A stretch of DNA of 64,000 nt from Lachnospiraceae bacterium A4 (GCA_000403215.2 KE159538.1:102927-166926); one strand, 5' to 3'. Shown: positions 44,375 to 54,124, counted from the stretch's first letter. The notes: generated from the letters alone by a model not told the origin. Numbers and translations: made by a program.

Positions 44375-45832
44375 TTACTCCGCCTGCGCTTCCTTAATTG
44401 CCTCGTCTGCTCTGGATTTAATTGAGGACATTGTATCTTCAAGGCTCTTTGCACCCTGTCCATACATTAAGCTCTCCTCTGTGATAATCTGGTTGATTAC
44501 AGTATCAGCCGTTCCAACAATCTTCTCACTGATGTAGTTTCTGCTGGAATCAAACCAGCCTGCCATAAAGTCCTCTGTTGTGATACCGTCATGCTCGAAC
44601 ATTGGAACCAATGTGCCTTCGATGTAAGCGCGTGCTTCATCTTCTGTCAATGTCTTAGCCGGGATACGTCCGTAACCTAATGTGTACTTATTCTCAGCGA
44701 TGCACTTGATTGCCTCAAAAGCTGCTTCCTTGTTAGAGCTTGTTGCCGGCACTGCATAGCAGCTATCAATAACTAATGAAGAAGGCTCGCTTCCTTCTGG
44801 ATACGGCATTGGAAGGATTCCTGCCTGCCAGTCTCTCGGATACTTTTCAAGCGTTGTCAGTGTACTTGCTACCCATCCGCCGCACACATAGAGTCCGATA
44901 TTGTCACCGATCATGAAGGAGTTGTACGGATATGTACCAGAAGCCACCTCAACGCTGCTTGGCTGAATCTTCAGGTCATTGCCCAGTGAGAAGAACCATT
45001 CCATGCTGTCTGCAAATGCAGGATCGTCAAAGTTCGAAGTGCCGTCTGCCTTGTAAGGGTTCACGCCAGACTGTGTCGCATACATGTAGCTGTGTACTGC
45101 ATCGTTTCCGATAAAGGAGCCCCATACGCCCTTGCCAGCATCATTTAACTGCTGTGCAGTCTCAACATACTTCTCCCAAGTCCATCCCTCTGCCTCTGGA
45201 TAAGGAATGCCTGCATCGTCAAACACTTTCTTGTTGTAGTAAGTCAGCCAGATATCGCGCTCTGCGGGGAGTGCATAGGTCTGTCCGTCAAACTTTACAG
45301 CAGCGCCGCTGTAGACTGTTTCCATGTCATAGCCTACGTTTGCTGCCAGCTCGTCAAGCGGTGTGAGAACGCCTGCATTATAGAACTCCTCGAACTGGAT
45401 TGGTGTTCTTGACACGATGTCGATATCATCGCCTGCCATCAGGCTGACAAGCACCTTGTCAATCTCTCCCGCTGCGGCTGTCGGTGTGATAGAAAATTCA
45501 ATGTTGATACCAGTCATTTCCTTAATCAGAGCCACCATCTTTTGTGTCTCTTCACCTGTCGCTGCATTGTCTGTGAGTGCCCACTTTAAAGTCACGCCGT
45601 CATATGGCTTGTCATTTCCAGTCTGCTCTGGCTGGTCTGCCTCGCTTGCCGGCTGGTCTGCGTCCTGCTTTGCCTCTGACTGCTGAGGCGCTGCATCCTG
45701 CTTTGTCTCTGGCTGCTGGTTGGAGGCCGTGCTTCCATTATCACTGCTTCCGCAGCCTGTAAATACAGTTGCTGACATGCTGACGATCAACGCCGTTACA
45801 ATTCCTTTTTTCATCAAATCTTTCATTCTCAT
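44375..45832 (-). CDS. Extracellular sugar-binding lipoprotein (family 1)
   Basis: 485 aa from the ATG at 45832 (AAGGGAG upstream). A signal with lipobox VFTGCGSS anchors it outside the membrane; a Gln/Glu/Asp/Pro-rich linker (two QQ-E-KQDA-type repeats) to about residue 75 is followed by a periplasmic-binding fold (GVTLKWALTDN, LVSLMAGDDIDIV, VFDDAGIPYPEAEGWTWEKY). It delivers oligosaccharides to the permeases encoded downstream. The sugar is unknown. Confidence 0.93.
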   Translation of the reverse strand: MRMKDLMKKGIVTALIVSMSATVFTGCGSSDNGSTASNQQPETKQDAAPQQSEAKQDADQPASEADQPEQTGNDKPYDGVTLKWALTDNAATGEETQKMVALIKEMTGINIEFSITPTAAAGEIDKVLVSLMAGDDIDIVSRTPIQFEEFYNAGVLTPLDELAANVGYDMETVYSGAAVKFDGQTYALPAERDIWLTYYNKKVFDDAGIPYPEAEGWTWEKYVETAQQLNDAGKGVWGSFIGNDAVHSYMYATQSGVNPYKADGTSNFDDPAFADSMEWFFSLGNDLKIQPSSVEVASGTYPYNSFMIGDNIGLYVCGGWVASTLTTLEKYPRDWQAGILPMPYPEGSEPSSLVIDSCYAVPATSSNKEAAFEAIKCIAENKYTLGYGRIPAKTLTEDEARAYIEGTLVPMFEHDGITTEDFMAGWFDSSRNYISEKIVGTADTVINQIITEESLMYGQGAKSLEDTMSSIKSRADEAIKEAQAE

Positions 45833-45909
45833 AATGATTTCTCCCTTCATCTTTGATAATTCTATTTTAACCGTTTTTTTATACAAAATATATAAACTAA
45901 ATTTTGTGT

Positions 45910-47778
45910 TTATTGGTTTTTCTTGTGATTCTGTAAGTCATATTCTCCTCTTTCGTCCAAATCTTCTTTTGTCAGTATAGGAATCTGCACAATAATAATC
46001 GTTCCTACATGATAAATACTGGATATTTTTACAGGATCTTCAATGCCAAAGTACAGCCTGATGCGCGCTGCGACATTGTGAAGCCCGATGCCGCTGCTTC
46101 GCTGCTGTTCATTCTGCGTATCCTCCGCGACCGCCTCTCCATGTATTTTTCTGCGCACCTTCTCCAGCCGCTGCTTTGTGATGCCCAGGCCGTTGTCAAT
46201 CAGTTTGATCTCCAGACGGTCGCCGACTTTTCTGATTTTCATTCTGATTTTCATTTTCCGGTCAAGCCCCTCCATGCCGTGCAGGAAAGAATTTTCTATG
46301 ATGGGCTGCAAGATAATCTTCAAGGTCATCAGCTTGCGGATTTCCTCATGGTCTACCTGCAGGTCAAAATCAAACGCGTCCCCATAACGGTTTTTCTGAA
46401 TCTGCGTGTATGCCACCAGATGCTCAATCTCATGCTTTACAGGGATAATAATCTGCCCGCCGCTGGTCGAAAGCCGGTACATTCTGCCAAGCATCGCCGC
46501 AAGCCGTCCAATATCCGGGTGCCCTGCCTCATTGGATTTCCAGACGATATTTTCCAGTGTATTATACAGAAAATGCGGATTGATCTGCGATACCAGCACT
46601 TCTAGCTCCAACTCTTTCTTTCTGCGCTCAGATTCGAGTTTTTCCACGACATGCACATGAATACTCCGAAGCATATTATTATAATAGCGCATCATATCTG
46701 CAATCTCATTGCGCCCTGTCTCTTTTACGTAGGCGTTGAGGTTTCCCATCTGCACTTCGCGCATCGCCTGATTCAGCTCATTCACCGGCGTGAAAAAGCC
46801 CTGATACATGCGAAGCAGTATCACAACACAGCCAATCAGGCATAAGATTAGCACCACATAAATGCGCAGATACAGCGCGTTCACTTCACCTGTGATATTC
46901 TTCTGCGGGATAACTGCCACTGTCATCCAGTTATTCACCTCTGACTGACGCACACAGATTTCAAAATTCTCACTTCTTGTTTTCCATGTAAAATCATCCT
47001 CCGTCCGGCTCAGAAGTTTTTTTCTAAAAGTCTCATCCACAGCGCCCCGCTGCACACACTCCTGATTGCTCGAAGAAATCAGATTGCCGTTCTCATCTAA
47101 TATGTAGATTTCGCCCTTGGTCTCCACGACGCTTTCTTGATACGTCTCGTACAAATCCTCCTCGTGGATGCAAAAGATATGCGTGCATATGTATGCCGAT
47201 TTCCATACAGAGTACACTCTGCGCGAGCCAAACACCGCCTTATCCTTGCGCACGTCGCCAGCCGCATCCTGCACCATAAAATTATCTCTGAGCGGATACC
47301 AGCAAAACCGCATCAAATGTTCGGGCTTATTGATGCCAAGCGCTATAAGCTGCTCCGCCACCTCTGACCCGTCACAGTTCACATCCTCAAAGTTAAATAA
47401 AACACCTTTTGTCGTCAGGATGCCACTAATCTTCTGCCTTTTTTGCAGGATATCAGAAGCCTCAAAAAAATCGCGGTACATTCGAATGACATCTGCCCGT
47501 TTCACATGCACCTGTTCATCTGTATAGGTTTTATCCAGATATCTTTCAAGCTGGTTGTTAAATGCAAAATAGTCTGAAATGCTATAGACCTCCCGAACCA
47601 GCATGTCCAGCCTGTGCATTGCACCCTCCACGCTGCTCTGTACCAGTTTTCTGTACTCCACGCGCAGCTTATTCTCTGTCTGGCGGAACAGCAATGTCAC
47701 CACCACAGAAACAACTGCAAGCACTACCACAAAACCAGCCATAATCCTTTTCTTGATATTCCAGTGGTTTCGTTTCAT
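45910..47778 (-). CDS. YesM-type sensor histidine kinase
   Basis: 622 aa. Membrane segment at ~13-33, an extracellular sensing region to ~305, a second membrane segment (IYVVLILCLIGCVVILL), a HAMP region, the His_kinase core VSQINPHFLYNTLENIVWKS with the phospho-acceptor His, and an ATPase domain (IIENSFLHGMEGL, IKLIDNGLGI, SSGIGLHNVAARI). It pairs with the response regulator 24 bp upstream and probably senses the locus's glycan through its outer domain or the binding protein. Confidence 0.94.
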   Translation of the reverse strand: MKRNHWNIKKRIMAGFVVVLAVVSVVVTLLFRQTENKLRVEYRKLVQSSVEGAMHRLDMLVREVYSISDYFAFNNQLERYLDKTYTDEQVHVKRADVIRMYRDFFEASDILQKRQKISGILTTKGVLFNFEDVNCDGSEVAEQLIALGINKPEHLMRFCWYPLRDNFMVQDAAGDVRKDKAVFGSRRVYSVWKSAYICTHIFCIHEEDLYETYQESVVETKGEIYILDENGNLISSSNQECVQRGAVDETFRKKLLSRTEDDFTWKTRSENFEICVRQSEVNNWMTVAVIPQKNITGEVNALYLRIYVVLILCLIGCVVILLRMYQGFFTPVNELNQAMREVQMGNLNAYVKETGRNEIADMMRYYNNMLRSIHVHVVEKLESERRKKELELEVLVSQINPHFLYNTLENIVWKSNEAGHPDIGRLAAMLGRMYRLSTSGGQIIIPVKHEIEHLVAYTQIQKNRYGDAFDFDLQVDHEEIRKLMTLKIILQPIIENSFLHGMEGLDRKMKIRMKIRKVGDRLEIKLIDNGLGITKQRLEKVRRKIHGEAVAEDTQNEQQRSSGIGLHNVAARIRLYFGIEDPVKISSIYHVGTIIIVQIPILTKEDLDERGEYDLQNHKKNQ

Positions 47779-47802
47779 ACAATGCGCTCTCCTTCTATTG
47801 AT

Positions 47803-49425
47803 TTATCTCCTGCTGTCCGTCATGCCAGACGCCACCTTGCGGTATTCGTCCGGGCTGATGCCAAATTTCTTTTTAAATACCTTGATAAAATTAGATACAT
47901 CTGCCCAGCCTAACTCTTCCGCAATCTCATATACCTTCACCAGAGGGTCTGCGAGAAGCTCTTTGCTCTTCTCAAGGCGCCGGTCTGTCACATAAGAACT
48001 GAAATTACAGTCAAATTCATTTTTGAACACCTTCGATATATAAGACGGATTCTTATGCACCTTCTCCGCAACATATTCCAGCGAGATCAGATTCGACATA
48101 TATTCCTCATCGACAATGCGCTTTACCATGCGCGCCAGCTCTCCTGTCTTAGATACCGTTTCCTTCTGCGTGCCGCACTCCTGCATAAACAGCTCAAAAA
48201 TACCCAAGAGAAAGTCCAGCTTACTCTCCAGAGCGGGTTTATCAAACACGTCCATATAATGATAATTATGTTCGCTCATTAGCTTTTCCGGGTGGACATT
48301 ATACCGGTAAATCTCCCTGGAGACGGTGAACAGGATTTCCATACAGATTCTATTGACATAATGGATATCCACATAATCATTTCCCTTTGCCGCCGTGTCA
48401 CGGAACAAGTCAAAAACGCCTGACAGTTCTTTTTCAAGCTGCTCCTTGTCCTGATTCAGAATATATTTTAAGATATTCTTGTCATCAAAACCAATCCCAA
48501 AATAATCAAAGCGTCCATCGTGCTTCTCCTCCTTGGTCTGCCTGTACCAGATAATCTTTTTGTCCGAATCCAGCAGCAGTTTTCGTCCAATGCAGTACTT
48601 TGTCTGTTCATAGCACTGCGGAAGCATTCGGTAATCCTCGCAGGCGCCGCTCACTGCACAGTGAAGCACGACACCTGTCTCACATTTTACCGCATCGAGC
48701 ACATCGAGAAGATTCTGCTCAATCTCCTTCTCCCCAATTCCCTCATCTATACATATAATCCCTGTAACAAACTCTTCATAATTGCAGAGAAAGAAACCGC
48801 TTATCCCGCGCTTTTGTACATGGCGGTTCATAATCTTGACGATCGACTGTTTTCTCTGATACCGCAGGCTTCTGTCATGCTCTGTGCCCTCCTCAATCTG
48901 TGCATAGAGCAGTACCACACGATAAGACTCCGTATCCTTATGATAGAAAAAGGATTCCACAAACTCCTCACTGTATCCATATCCCCTCAAAAGCGCGTTG
49001 GATTCCCTGTTTTTGATCTGTATCTCCCGCTCTTCCTTCTGCTGCACCTCCTCGTCCAGTGCTTGCTTCATTTTCTTAAAAAGTTGTTCAAACTCCTCTA
49101 GCAGTGTAGGCTTCAGCAAATATTCTGCCACGTGATTCCGTATCGCCATCTGAAGATACTCAAAGTCATTATATCCGCTGAGAATGACAATCTTTATCTC
49201 AGGATACTGTGTATTCAAATGCTGCATCAAAGCGATCCCGTCCATCTTTGGCATTCTGATATCAGAAAGTACCAAATCGGGTTTGTCCTGCTCAATGAAC
49301 GCCACAGCCTCCTCCCCGTTTGCGCAGATTCCAACTACCTGAAATCCCCACTCTTCCCACGGATTGCTTTTTGCAATCCCCTGTGCAATTGCTTTTTCAT
49401 CTTCAACGATCAATAACTTATACAT
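47803..49425 (-). CDS. YesN-type response regulator with AraC DNA-binding domain
   Basis: 540 aa from the ATG at 49425 (GGGAG upstream). REC domain at 1-120 with phospho-acceptor Asp in DLVLSDIRMPKMDG and Lys in LLKPTL; a long middle region; a C-terminal AraC HTH pair (LEYVAEKVHKNPSYISKVFK, then VYEIAEELGWADVSNFIKVF). The typical partner of YesM kinases, controlling nearby sugar-use genes. First gene of the locus; a weak TTGAGT-16-TATGAG may be its promoter. Confidence 0.94.
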   Translation of the reverse strand: MYKLLIVEDEKAIAQGIAKSNPWEEWGFQVVGICANGEEAVAFIEQDKPDLVLSDIRMPKMDGIALMQHLNTQYPEIKIVILSGYNDFEYLQMAIRNHVAEYLLKPTLLEEFEQLFKKMKQALDEEVQQKEEREIQIKNRESNALLRGYGYSEEFVESFFYHKDTESYRVVLLYAQIEEGTEHDRSLRYQRKQSIVKIMNRHVQKRGISGFFLCNYEEFVTGIICIDEGIGEKEIEQNLLDVLDAVKCETGVVLHCAVSGACEDYRMLPQCYEQTKYCIGRKLLLDSDKKIIWYRQTKEEKHDGRFDYFGIGFDDKNILKYILNQDKEQLEKELSGVFDLFRDTAAKGNDYVDIHYVNRICMEILFTVSREIYRYNVHPEKLMSEHNYHYMDVFDKPALESKLDFLLGIFELFMQECGTQKETVSKTGELARMVKRIVDEEYMSNLISLEYVAEKVHKNPSYISKVFKNEFDCNFSSYVTDRRLEKSKELLADPLVKVYEIAEELGWADVSNFIKVFKKKFGISPDEYRKVASGMTDSRR

Positions 49426-49621
49426 ATGCATTCTCCCTGTTTGATTGCAGGCCACATGGTTTCTCATACTGTATATAATAGTATACTCAAAGTATGTCCT
49501 TACCATGCGATACCCGTTCCGCTGCATGCCGCATGGCATACTCTCCTAGCTTTATCATAAGGGAAATGCACCAAGAAATCTATCGGTTATATTTGTCATT
49601 TATGGTGAATGGCATGATTGC

Positions 49622-49649
49622 AAAAGAAAACAGCCCCCGTAAGGGCTGT
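49622..49649 (-). terminator. Terminator of the pyrophosphatase gene
   Basis: Minus-strand stem ACAGCCC / GGGCTGT right after the stop codon, followed by TTTCTTTTG. The 49426-49621 gap holds the likely promoter region of the YesN-type gene; no other gene is seen. Confidence 0.8.
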
Positions 49650-51316
49650 CATTTTTCCCACTGCTGCAATACAGATACAAAGGCGGGAATCAATTGTTTT
49701 TTTCTCGAAACAAGATTTTTCAGTTCAAACTTTTTCTGCGTCTTGGGGAGCTTAAATGCAGTTCTTACCAGCTCTCTTGCCCGCTCGCCAAAACACAAAA
49801 GCTCTGTCTTTTCATAGACAATATTCGTGAGCATAAAAAAGCACATCTCAACAGGCAGGCCGGGCATCTGTTCTGTGATATAGGGCACGAGCTTGTCCTT
49901 AATTTCTTCAAGCTCAATACTGTTCATTGAATTAATCTGCCCCACGCTGAACTCAAATCCATTGACCGAAAAATTCTTATAATCCTGATGGAAAATTTCA
50001 TCTGCTGTCTTATCACTCAGATTGCTGCCAGCACCAAACATATCAATCGCAAACTCCTCAATCTCCACGCCGCAGATCTCAGAAAGCTTTACCGCAGCCG
50101 CCTTATCCACCTCTGTCACTGTCGGGGAATGGAACATCAGCGTATCTGAAATAATCGCTGACATCATCAGACCTGCAATATTTTTAGGAATCTCAATTCC
50201 CTTCTCCTGATACATCTGGTAAATAATCGTAGCGGTACAGCCAAGCGGCTGATTCCTGAAAAATACAGGGGAGACCGTCTCGAGCGTGCCAATTCTGTGA
50301 TGATCTATAATCTCCAAAATCTCTGCCGCATCAATCCCGTCAACCGTCTGGGAATGCTCGTTGTGGTCCACCAGTATCAATTGCTTTTTGCGCAGATTCA
50401 ACAGCGTCCGACGCGAGATCATGCCGACGTACCTGTCCTCCTCATCGAGCACCGGAAAATCATGATACCGCTTTTTTTTCATGATCGCCCGGATATCTTC
50501 TGTCTTGTCTGTGATTTTGAAGGTCGTGAGTTTCTCACGCCGCATAAAATATCCAATCGGCATACTTTGGTTAATCAGGCGCGCAACGGTGGCTGTGTCG
50601 TAAGGCGTGCTGATCAGAATACAGTCATGCTCTTTGGCAAAAATCTGAATGGTCTTAGAAATCTTTGCGCCCATCGTGATCACCACACATGCCGCACCCA
50701 TCTCAATCGCGCACAACTGCGTCTCATAGCGGTTTCCAAGCAAAACCATATCACCGGGGTGTATGTAATCCTCAAGCACATCGGGATTTGCAGTCGCTAT
50801 GACCACCTCACCGCTCTCAAAACAGCCGGCGGCGTCCCCCACCACCATCTCTGCGTCAATGGTTTCCAGTATATTTTTATAAGAAGTCTTTGCCCTTGAC
50901 AAGATGCCGTTGTCGTATACATCCATATAGGCATTTGCGATATCCCCGATGGTAATAATCCCTGTCAGCTTCTGCTGGTTGATGACAGGAACCGTCACAT
51001 CACCTCTGTCGCGCATCAGATGCCACGCCTTCTTGAGCGATACATCCTCCGTCACGCCCTCCACATCATTCATGTCGATATCCCTTGCATCAGTCATGAC
51101 ATCATGCAGGTACACAGGCGGGTCTGTGTGAAACGCATTCAACACATACTGCGTCTCCTGATTGACCTGCCCCGCCCTGGCCGGAATGTACTCGCAGGTA
51201 TCATCACACTGATTTTTCAGATATGCATACGCGATTGCCGAACAGATTGAGTCCGTGTCCGGATTTTTATGCCCGACAATAAAAACAGGCCGTTTTGTCA
51301 ATTCTAAGTTTTCCAT
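49649..51316 (-). CDS. ppaC: Mn-dependent inorganic pyrophosphatase with CBS and DRTGG domains
   Basis: Family II (DHH) PPase hydrolysing pyrophosphate in the cytoplasm. 555 aa against ~310 for the simple form, because a CBS pair flanks a DRTGG domain between ~70 and 300, as in nucleotide-regulated clostridial PPases. DHH part: VGHKNPDTDSICSAIAY, VDHNEHSQTVDG, IDHHRIG, and the DHHA2 domain at the C-terminus. AGAGAG before the ATG. Own promoter and terminator. Confidence 0.93.
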   Translation of the reverse strand: MENLELTKRPVFIVGHKNPDTDSICSAIAYAYLKNQCDDTCEYIPARAGQVNQETQYVLNAFHTDPPVYLHDVMTDARDIDMNDVEGVTEDVSLKKAWHLMRDRGDVTVPVINQQKLTGIITIGDIANAYMDVYDNGILSRAKTSYKNILETIDAEMVVGDAAGCFESGEVVIATANPDVLEDYIHPGDMVLLGNRYETQLCAIEMGAACVVITMGAKISKTIQIFAKEHDCILISTPYDTATVARLINQSMPIGYFMRREKLTTFKITDKTEDIRAIMKKKRYHDFPVLDEEDRYVGMISRRTLLNLRKKQLILVDHNEHSQTVDGIDAAEILEIIDHHRIGTLETVSPVFFRNQPLGCTATIIYQMYQEKGIEIPKNIAGLMMSAIISDTLMFHSPTVTEVDKAAAVKLSEICGVEIEEFAIDMFGAGSNLSDKTADEIFHQDYKNFSVNGFEFSVGQINSMNSIELEEIKDKLVPYITEQMPGLPVEMCFFMLTNIVYEKTELLCFGERARELVRTAFKLPKTQKKFELKNLVSRKKQLIPAFVSVLQQWEK

Positions 51317-51357
51317 TTCTCTCTCCCTTGTATCCAGAATTTAGTTCTTATAAAATA

Positions 51358-51386
51358 ATCCTACCGATATTATCGTTTAAAGTCAA
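51358..51386 (-). promoter_or_regulatory. Promoter of the pyrophosphatase gene
   Basis: TTGACT (51381-51386), 17-bp spacer, TAGGAT (51358-51363) on the minus strand, about 40 bp before the start. Confidence 0.75.
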
Positions 51387-51499
51387 GAAATTTGAATATT
51401 TATTTTTCGTCTTTTTTTGGTTTGTATATTGAAAATTTAGAATATCTATGCTACGCTATATATAACCGCACATCTTTAGAAAAAAGGAATGATGAAATA

Positions 51500-51706
51500 A
51501 TGAAATCTTTTCAAAAGTACAGTGCATTGGAATGCGAGCAGATTGAAAAAATACGGAAGATTGGTGAGCTGTATGGAAATTCCCCAGAATTAAAGGCGGC
51601 GTGCAAAGAATCTTATAATCTTTATCGTTCCGGCAGAATTTCCGCAGACTGCTATGGAAAAATCTACTCAGAAGCATTCGATAATTATCTTGGAGTCACC
51701 GTTTGA
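51500..51706 (+). CDS. Hypothetical small protein, 68 aa
   Basis: ATG at 51500 with AAAAAGGAATG upstream; the longer frame upstream lacks an RBS. The product begins MKSFQKYSALECEQIEK and is helical and hydrophilic (KAACKESYNLYRSGRISAD). No family recognised. A TTGAAA-17-TACGCT pair about 30 bp upstream may be its promoter. It precedes another small gene on the same strand. Confidence 0.65.
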   Translation: MKSFQKYSALECEQIEKIRKIGELYGNSPELKAACKESYNLYRSGRISADCYGKIYSEAFDNYLGVTV

Positions 51707-51778
51707 TTCTAAATACCTGCTTTATGTTTTTTGTTCTTCACTCACTCATTCACAAAACACCAAAATGGGGCTGATAAA

Positions 51779-51985
51779 ATGAAGTCAAGCAGAACTACAA
51801 AGCGCACGAAAATCAATACCATGCGGCTGAAAGATATTATAGCTCAGCTCACCGACATCATCTACATTCAATGCAACGCAAGAGAACAAGATATCACGAT
51901 TGTCCTAGACCAGTTCACCAATATCACGCGAGATGAACTGAGTACTCTTAACATTTTCTATCCTCAGGACGATAACAAAACTTAA
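51779..51985 (+). CDS. Hypothetical small protein, 68 aa
   Basis: ATG at 51779 after TGGGGCTG; the frame extends 16 codons upstream without an RBS. A basic N-terminus (MKSSRTTKRTKINT) is followed by RLKDIIAQLTDIIYIQCNAR and an acidic end. No family recognised. It is 72 bp downstream of the previous small gene and ends in a terminator, so the two may share a transcript. Confidence 0.6.
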   Translation: MKSSRTTKRTKINTMRLKDIIAQLTDIIYIQCNAREQDITIVLDQFTNITRDELSTLNIFYPQDDNKT

Positions 51986-52021
51986 AAAGCCTCAGATTCC
52001 TTTCGAATCTGGGGCTTTTTG
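51984..52021 (+). terminator. Intrinsic terminator after the two small genes
   Basis: Stem AAAAAGCCTCAGATTC / GAATCTGGGGCTTTTT with a short loop and a T-run. It is nearly symmetric and may also end the convergent DUF6465 gene. Confidence 0.88.
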
Positions 52022-52045
52022 TTCTGCTCAATAGCCTTCCTCTTC

Positions 52046-52654
52046 TTAATCGTACAGACTGATGCCGGAAGCATATCCGTCAATCACATAATATGCCATA
52101 TTCTCTTCAATCTTGATGTAGACTTCAATGTTCTTGATCGCATCTGCTTTGTGGCCCTCCGCAGCATATGCTGCCTTTACACGGTCAATCAGATCGTTCA
52201 TCGCCAAATCCCTGCCGCTCATCTGGAGAACTACTTTCTCTGTCGTTGTGGTCTTTGCAGCCGCCTTGGTTTTGGTCTCTTTCTCTTCCTTCTTTGCGGT
52301 TGTCTTGGTTTTGGTCTCTTTCTCTTCTTCTTCCTTCTTCGCTGCTGTTGTTCTTGTTCTCTTTGTCTCAGCCTTCTTTGCAGCAGGTTCTTCTGTCTTT
52401 GTCTCAACGGCTGTCTCCTCCACCGGAGTTTCCGCTGCCTCTGTTGTTACCTCGTTCTTCGGTTCTTCCGCTGTTACCTCTGTCGCCTTTGTCTCAGCCT
52501 TCGCTGCGCTGACAGACTTCTTTTCTGCTGTCTTCTTTGGTGTTGTTTTCTTTTCTACTGTTTTTCTCACTTCTGACCTCTCCTGCTCTAAATCTTCTAA
52601 TTTTATTTGCTCCCAAGTCCCATTCTGAGCTTCGGGATTTCCAGTGACCTTCAT
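52046..52654 (-). CDS. DUF6465 family protein with Lys/Thr/Glu-rich linker
   Basis: 202 aa from the ATG at 52654 (AGAGGAGG upstream). The C-terminal ~65 residues (VVLQMSGRDLAMNDLIDRVK to YVIDGYASGISLYD) match the short conserved domain of DUF6465 proteins, found mainly in Lachnospiraceae. The preceding ~100 residues are a low-complexity run of K, T, E and A with repeated KETKTK and TAEEP blocks, likely unstructured. Function unknown; the basic linker could bind nucleic acid. Confidence 0.8.
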   Translation of the reverse strand: MKVTGNPEAQNGTWEQIKLEDLEQERSEVRKTVEKKTTPKKTAEKKSVSAAKAETKATEVTAEEPKNEVTTEAAETPVEETAVETKTEEPAAKKAETKRTRTTAAKKEEEEKETKTKTTAKKEEKETKTKAAAKTTTTEKVVLQMSGRDLAMNDLIDRVKAAYAAEGHKADAIKNIEVYIKIEENMAYYVIDGYASGISLYD

Positions 52655-52907
52655 TATGCATGCCTCCTCTGGTACCTGCATCTGCAATGATGCAAAATAC
52701 AGGCTTCGAACTATGCAAAATTACACACAACTATAGAATATCACATTCATTTGCATATTTCAATTTAAATACACAAATTTTATGAATAAATTATAGTATT
52801 CGACATTTTTCGATAATTGTTATTAACAAAAAGTTACAATCAAAAATGCTGTTAATTTGTATAATTTCCAGAATATATGGTAATTCTATTCTCGAGGAGG
52901 CGAAAAT

Positions 52908-53123
52908 ATGGGTAATAAATTAATTGATGGTATCGCATTGACCATCGCAATCATCGGCGCTGTAAACTGGGGACTCATCGGCTTCTTCGACTTTAATCTG
53001 GTCGCTGCAATCTTTGGCAGCATGACATGGCTCTCCAGAATCATCTATGCGCTTGTAGGTGTATGTGGTCTTTATCTGGTATGTTTCTACATGCGGCTTG
53101 GTAATGCCACATCGGAGGCATAA
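52908..53123 (+). CDS. DUF378 family small membrane protein
   Basis: 71 aa. GNKLIDGIALTIAIIGAVNW with GLIGFFDFNLV and two hydrophobic segments match DUF378, a membrane protein family of unknown function. GAGGAGG before the ATG. Monocistronic. A TATAAT at 52860-52865 lies upstream, but the -35 is weak. Confidence 0.9.
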   Translation: MGNKLIDGIALTIAIIGAVNWGLIGFFDFNLVAAIFGSMTWLSRIIYALVGVCGLYLVCFYMRLGNATSEA

Positions 53124-53150
53124 CACACACAGACATCGACGCTACGTTAT

Positions 53151-53190
53151 GTGCTTGCGGTAAATCCAATTTATCGCGGGCACATTTTTT
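53151..53190 (+). terminator. Terminator of the DUF378 gene
   Basis: Stem GTGC..GCG.TAAA / TTTA.CGC..GCAC with a 5-nt loop followed by ATTTTTT. Confidence 0.75.
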
Positions 53191-53228
53191 ATGCACGCGG
53201 ACGTCGAAACGCTCTATGCAGATCGATT

Positions 53229-54098
53229 CTATCGGTTATAAAAAATCTGTGTAATCGGGGAATCCTTGTCGAGAATCACCGTCTTGTTGCCGCCCTTGAT
53301 CGCATTCTTGAGCGCGTCCAAACTTCTGGTAAAACTATAAAATTCTGCCTTCATGTCTCCATCATATGCAGCGGCAATCTCTCTCATGTATTCTGCCTCA
53401 CCTTCCGCTTTCAAAATCTCTGCATTTTTATTTGCCTCCGAGAGCATCACTGCCGTTTCCTTATCTGTCGTATTTCGGATTTTCTGTGCATCTGAATTAC
53501 CCTCTGCGGTGTAGGTCGCCGCGATATTTTCACGCTCTGAGATCATGCGCTCAAACACGGCATTTTTGTTGTCCTCCGGCAAGTCAAGAAGCTTGATTTC
53601 GACAGTGGTGATCTCAATCCCATACTGGTTGATGCCTGTGACATTTTCTTTGATCAGATTGGTCAGCTTCTGACCTCTCGCCGCGATGATATCGGACTGC
53701 GTCATGCTGCTGATCACATTTTTGATCGAATTATATACTGCTACATTAATCCTTCCCTCTGCATTCTGTCCCGAGGTATTGAGCGTCTGCGCAAAAACCT
53801 TTGGGTCTGTGACACGCCATAACACAAAGCTATCGACAATCATCGACTTCTTATCCTGCGTGATAACATCTGATTTAGCAATATCATAGAGCAGCAATTC
53901 TTTTGTGACCGTATCCTTCTCCTGTATAAACGGAATCTTAAAATACAGTCCTGAGTCCGATATAACCCGCTCAATCCTGCCAAATTCCCGCACCAGTCCA
54001 TACTGGTTTTCCCTGATGATAAATGCCGAGTTGAACAGCACCACAAGCGCTGCCACCAACAGCACTCCGCCGAGTGCCCTGCTAAAATTTTTCTTCAT
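53229..54098 (-). CDS. hflC: HflC, SPFH-domain protease modulator
   Basis: 289 aa. One N-terminal membrane anchor (ALGGVLLVAALVVLF) and a prohibitin/SPFH domain (ENQYGLVREFGRIERV, YFKIPFIQEKDTV, FVLWRVTDPKVFAQTL), then a coiled coil with ARG and ERENIAATYTAEGNSDAQKI. Forms a membrane complex with HflK that in proteobacteria regulates FtsH. 26 bp after hflK. Confidence 0.93.
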   Translation of the reverse strand: MKKNFSRALGGVLLVAALVVLFNSAFIIRENQYGLVREFGRIERVISDSGLYFKIPFIQEKDTVTKELLLYDIAKSDVITQDKKSMIVDSFVLWRVTDPKVFAQTLNTSGQNAEGRINVAVYNSIKNVISSMTQSDIIAARGQKLTNLIKENVTGINQYGIEITTVEIKLLDLPEDNKNAVFERMISERENIAATYTAEGNSDAQKIRNTTDKETAVMLSEANKNAEILKAEGEAEYMREIAAAYDGDMKAEFYSFTRSLDALKNAIKGGNKTVILDKDSPITQIFYNR

Positions 54099-54124
54099 GT
54101 TCTTCCTCCATGCTGACCTGTGTT

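Noticed and set aside
52128..52628. Plus-strand open frame opposite the DUF6465 gene
   Set aside because: It is a mirror of the low-complexity KTE repeat, giving a Ser/Phe/Val run; no RBS.
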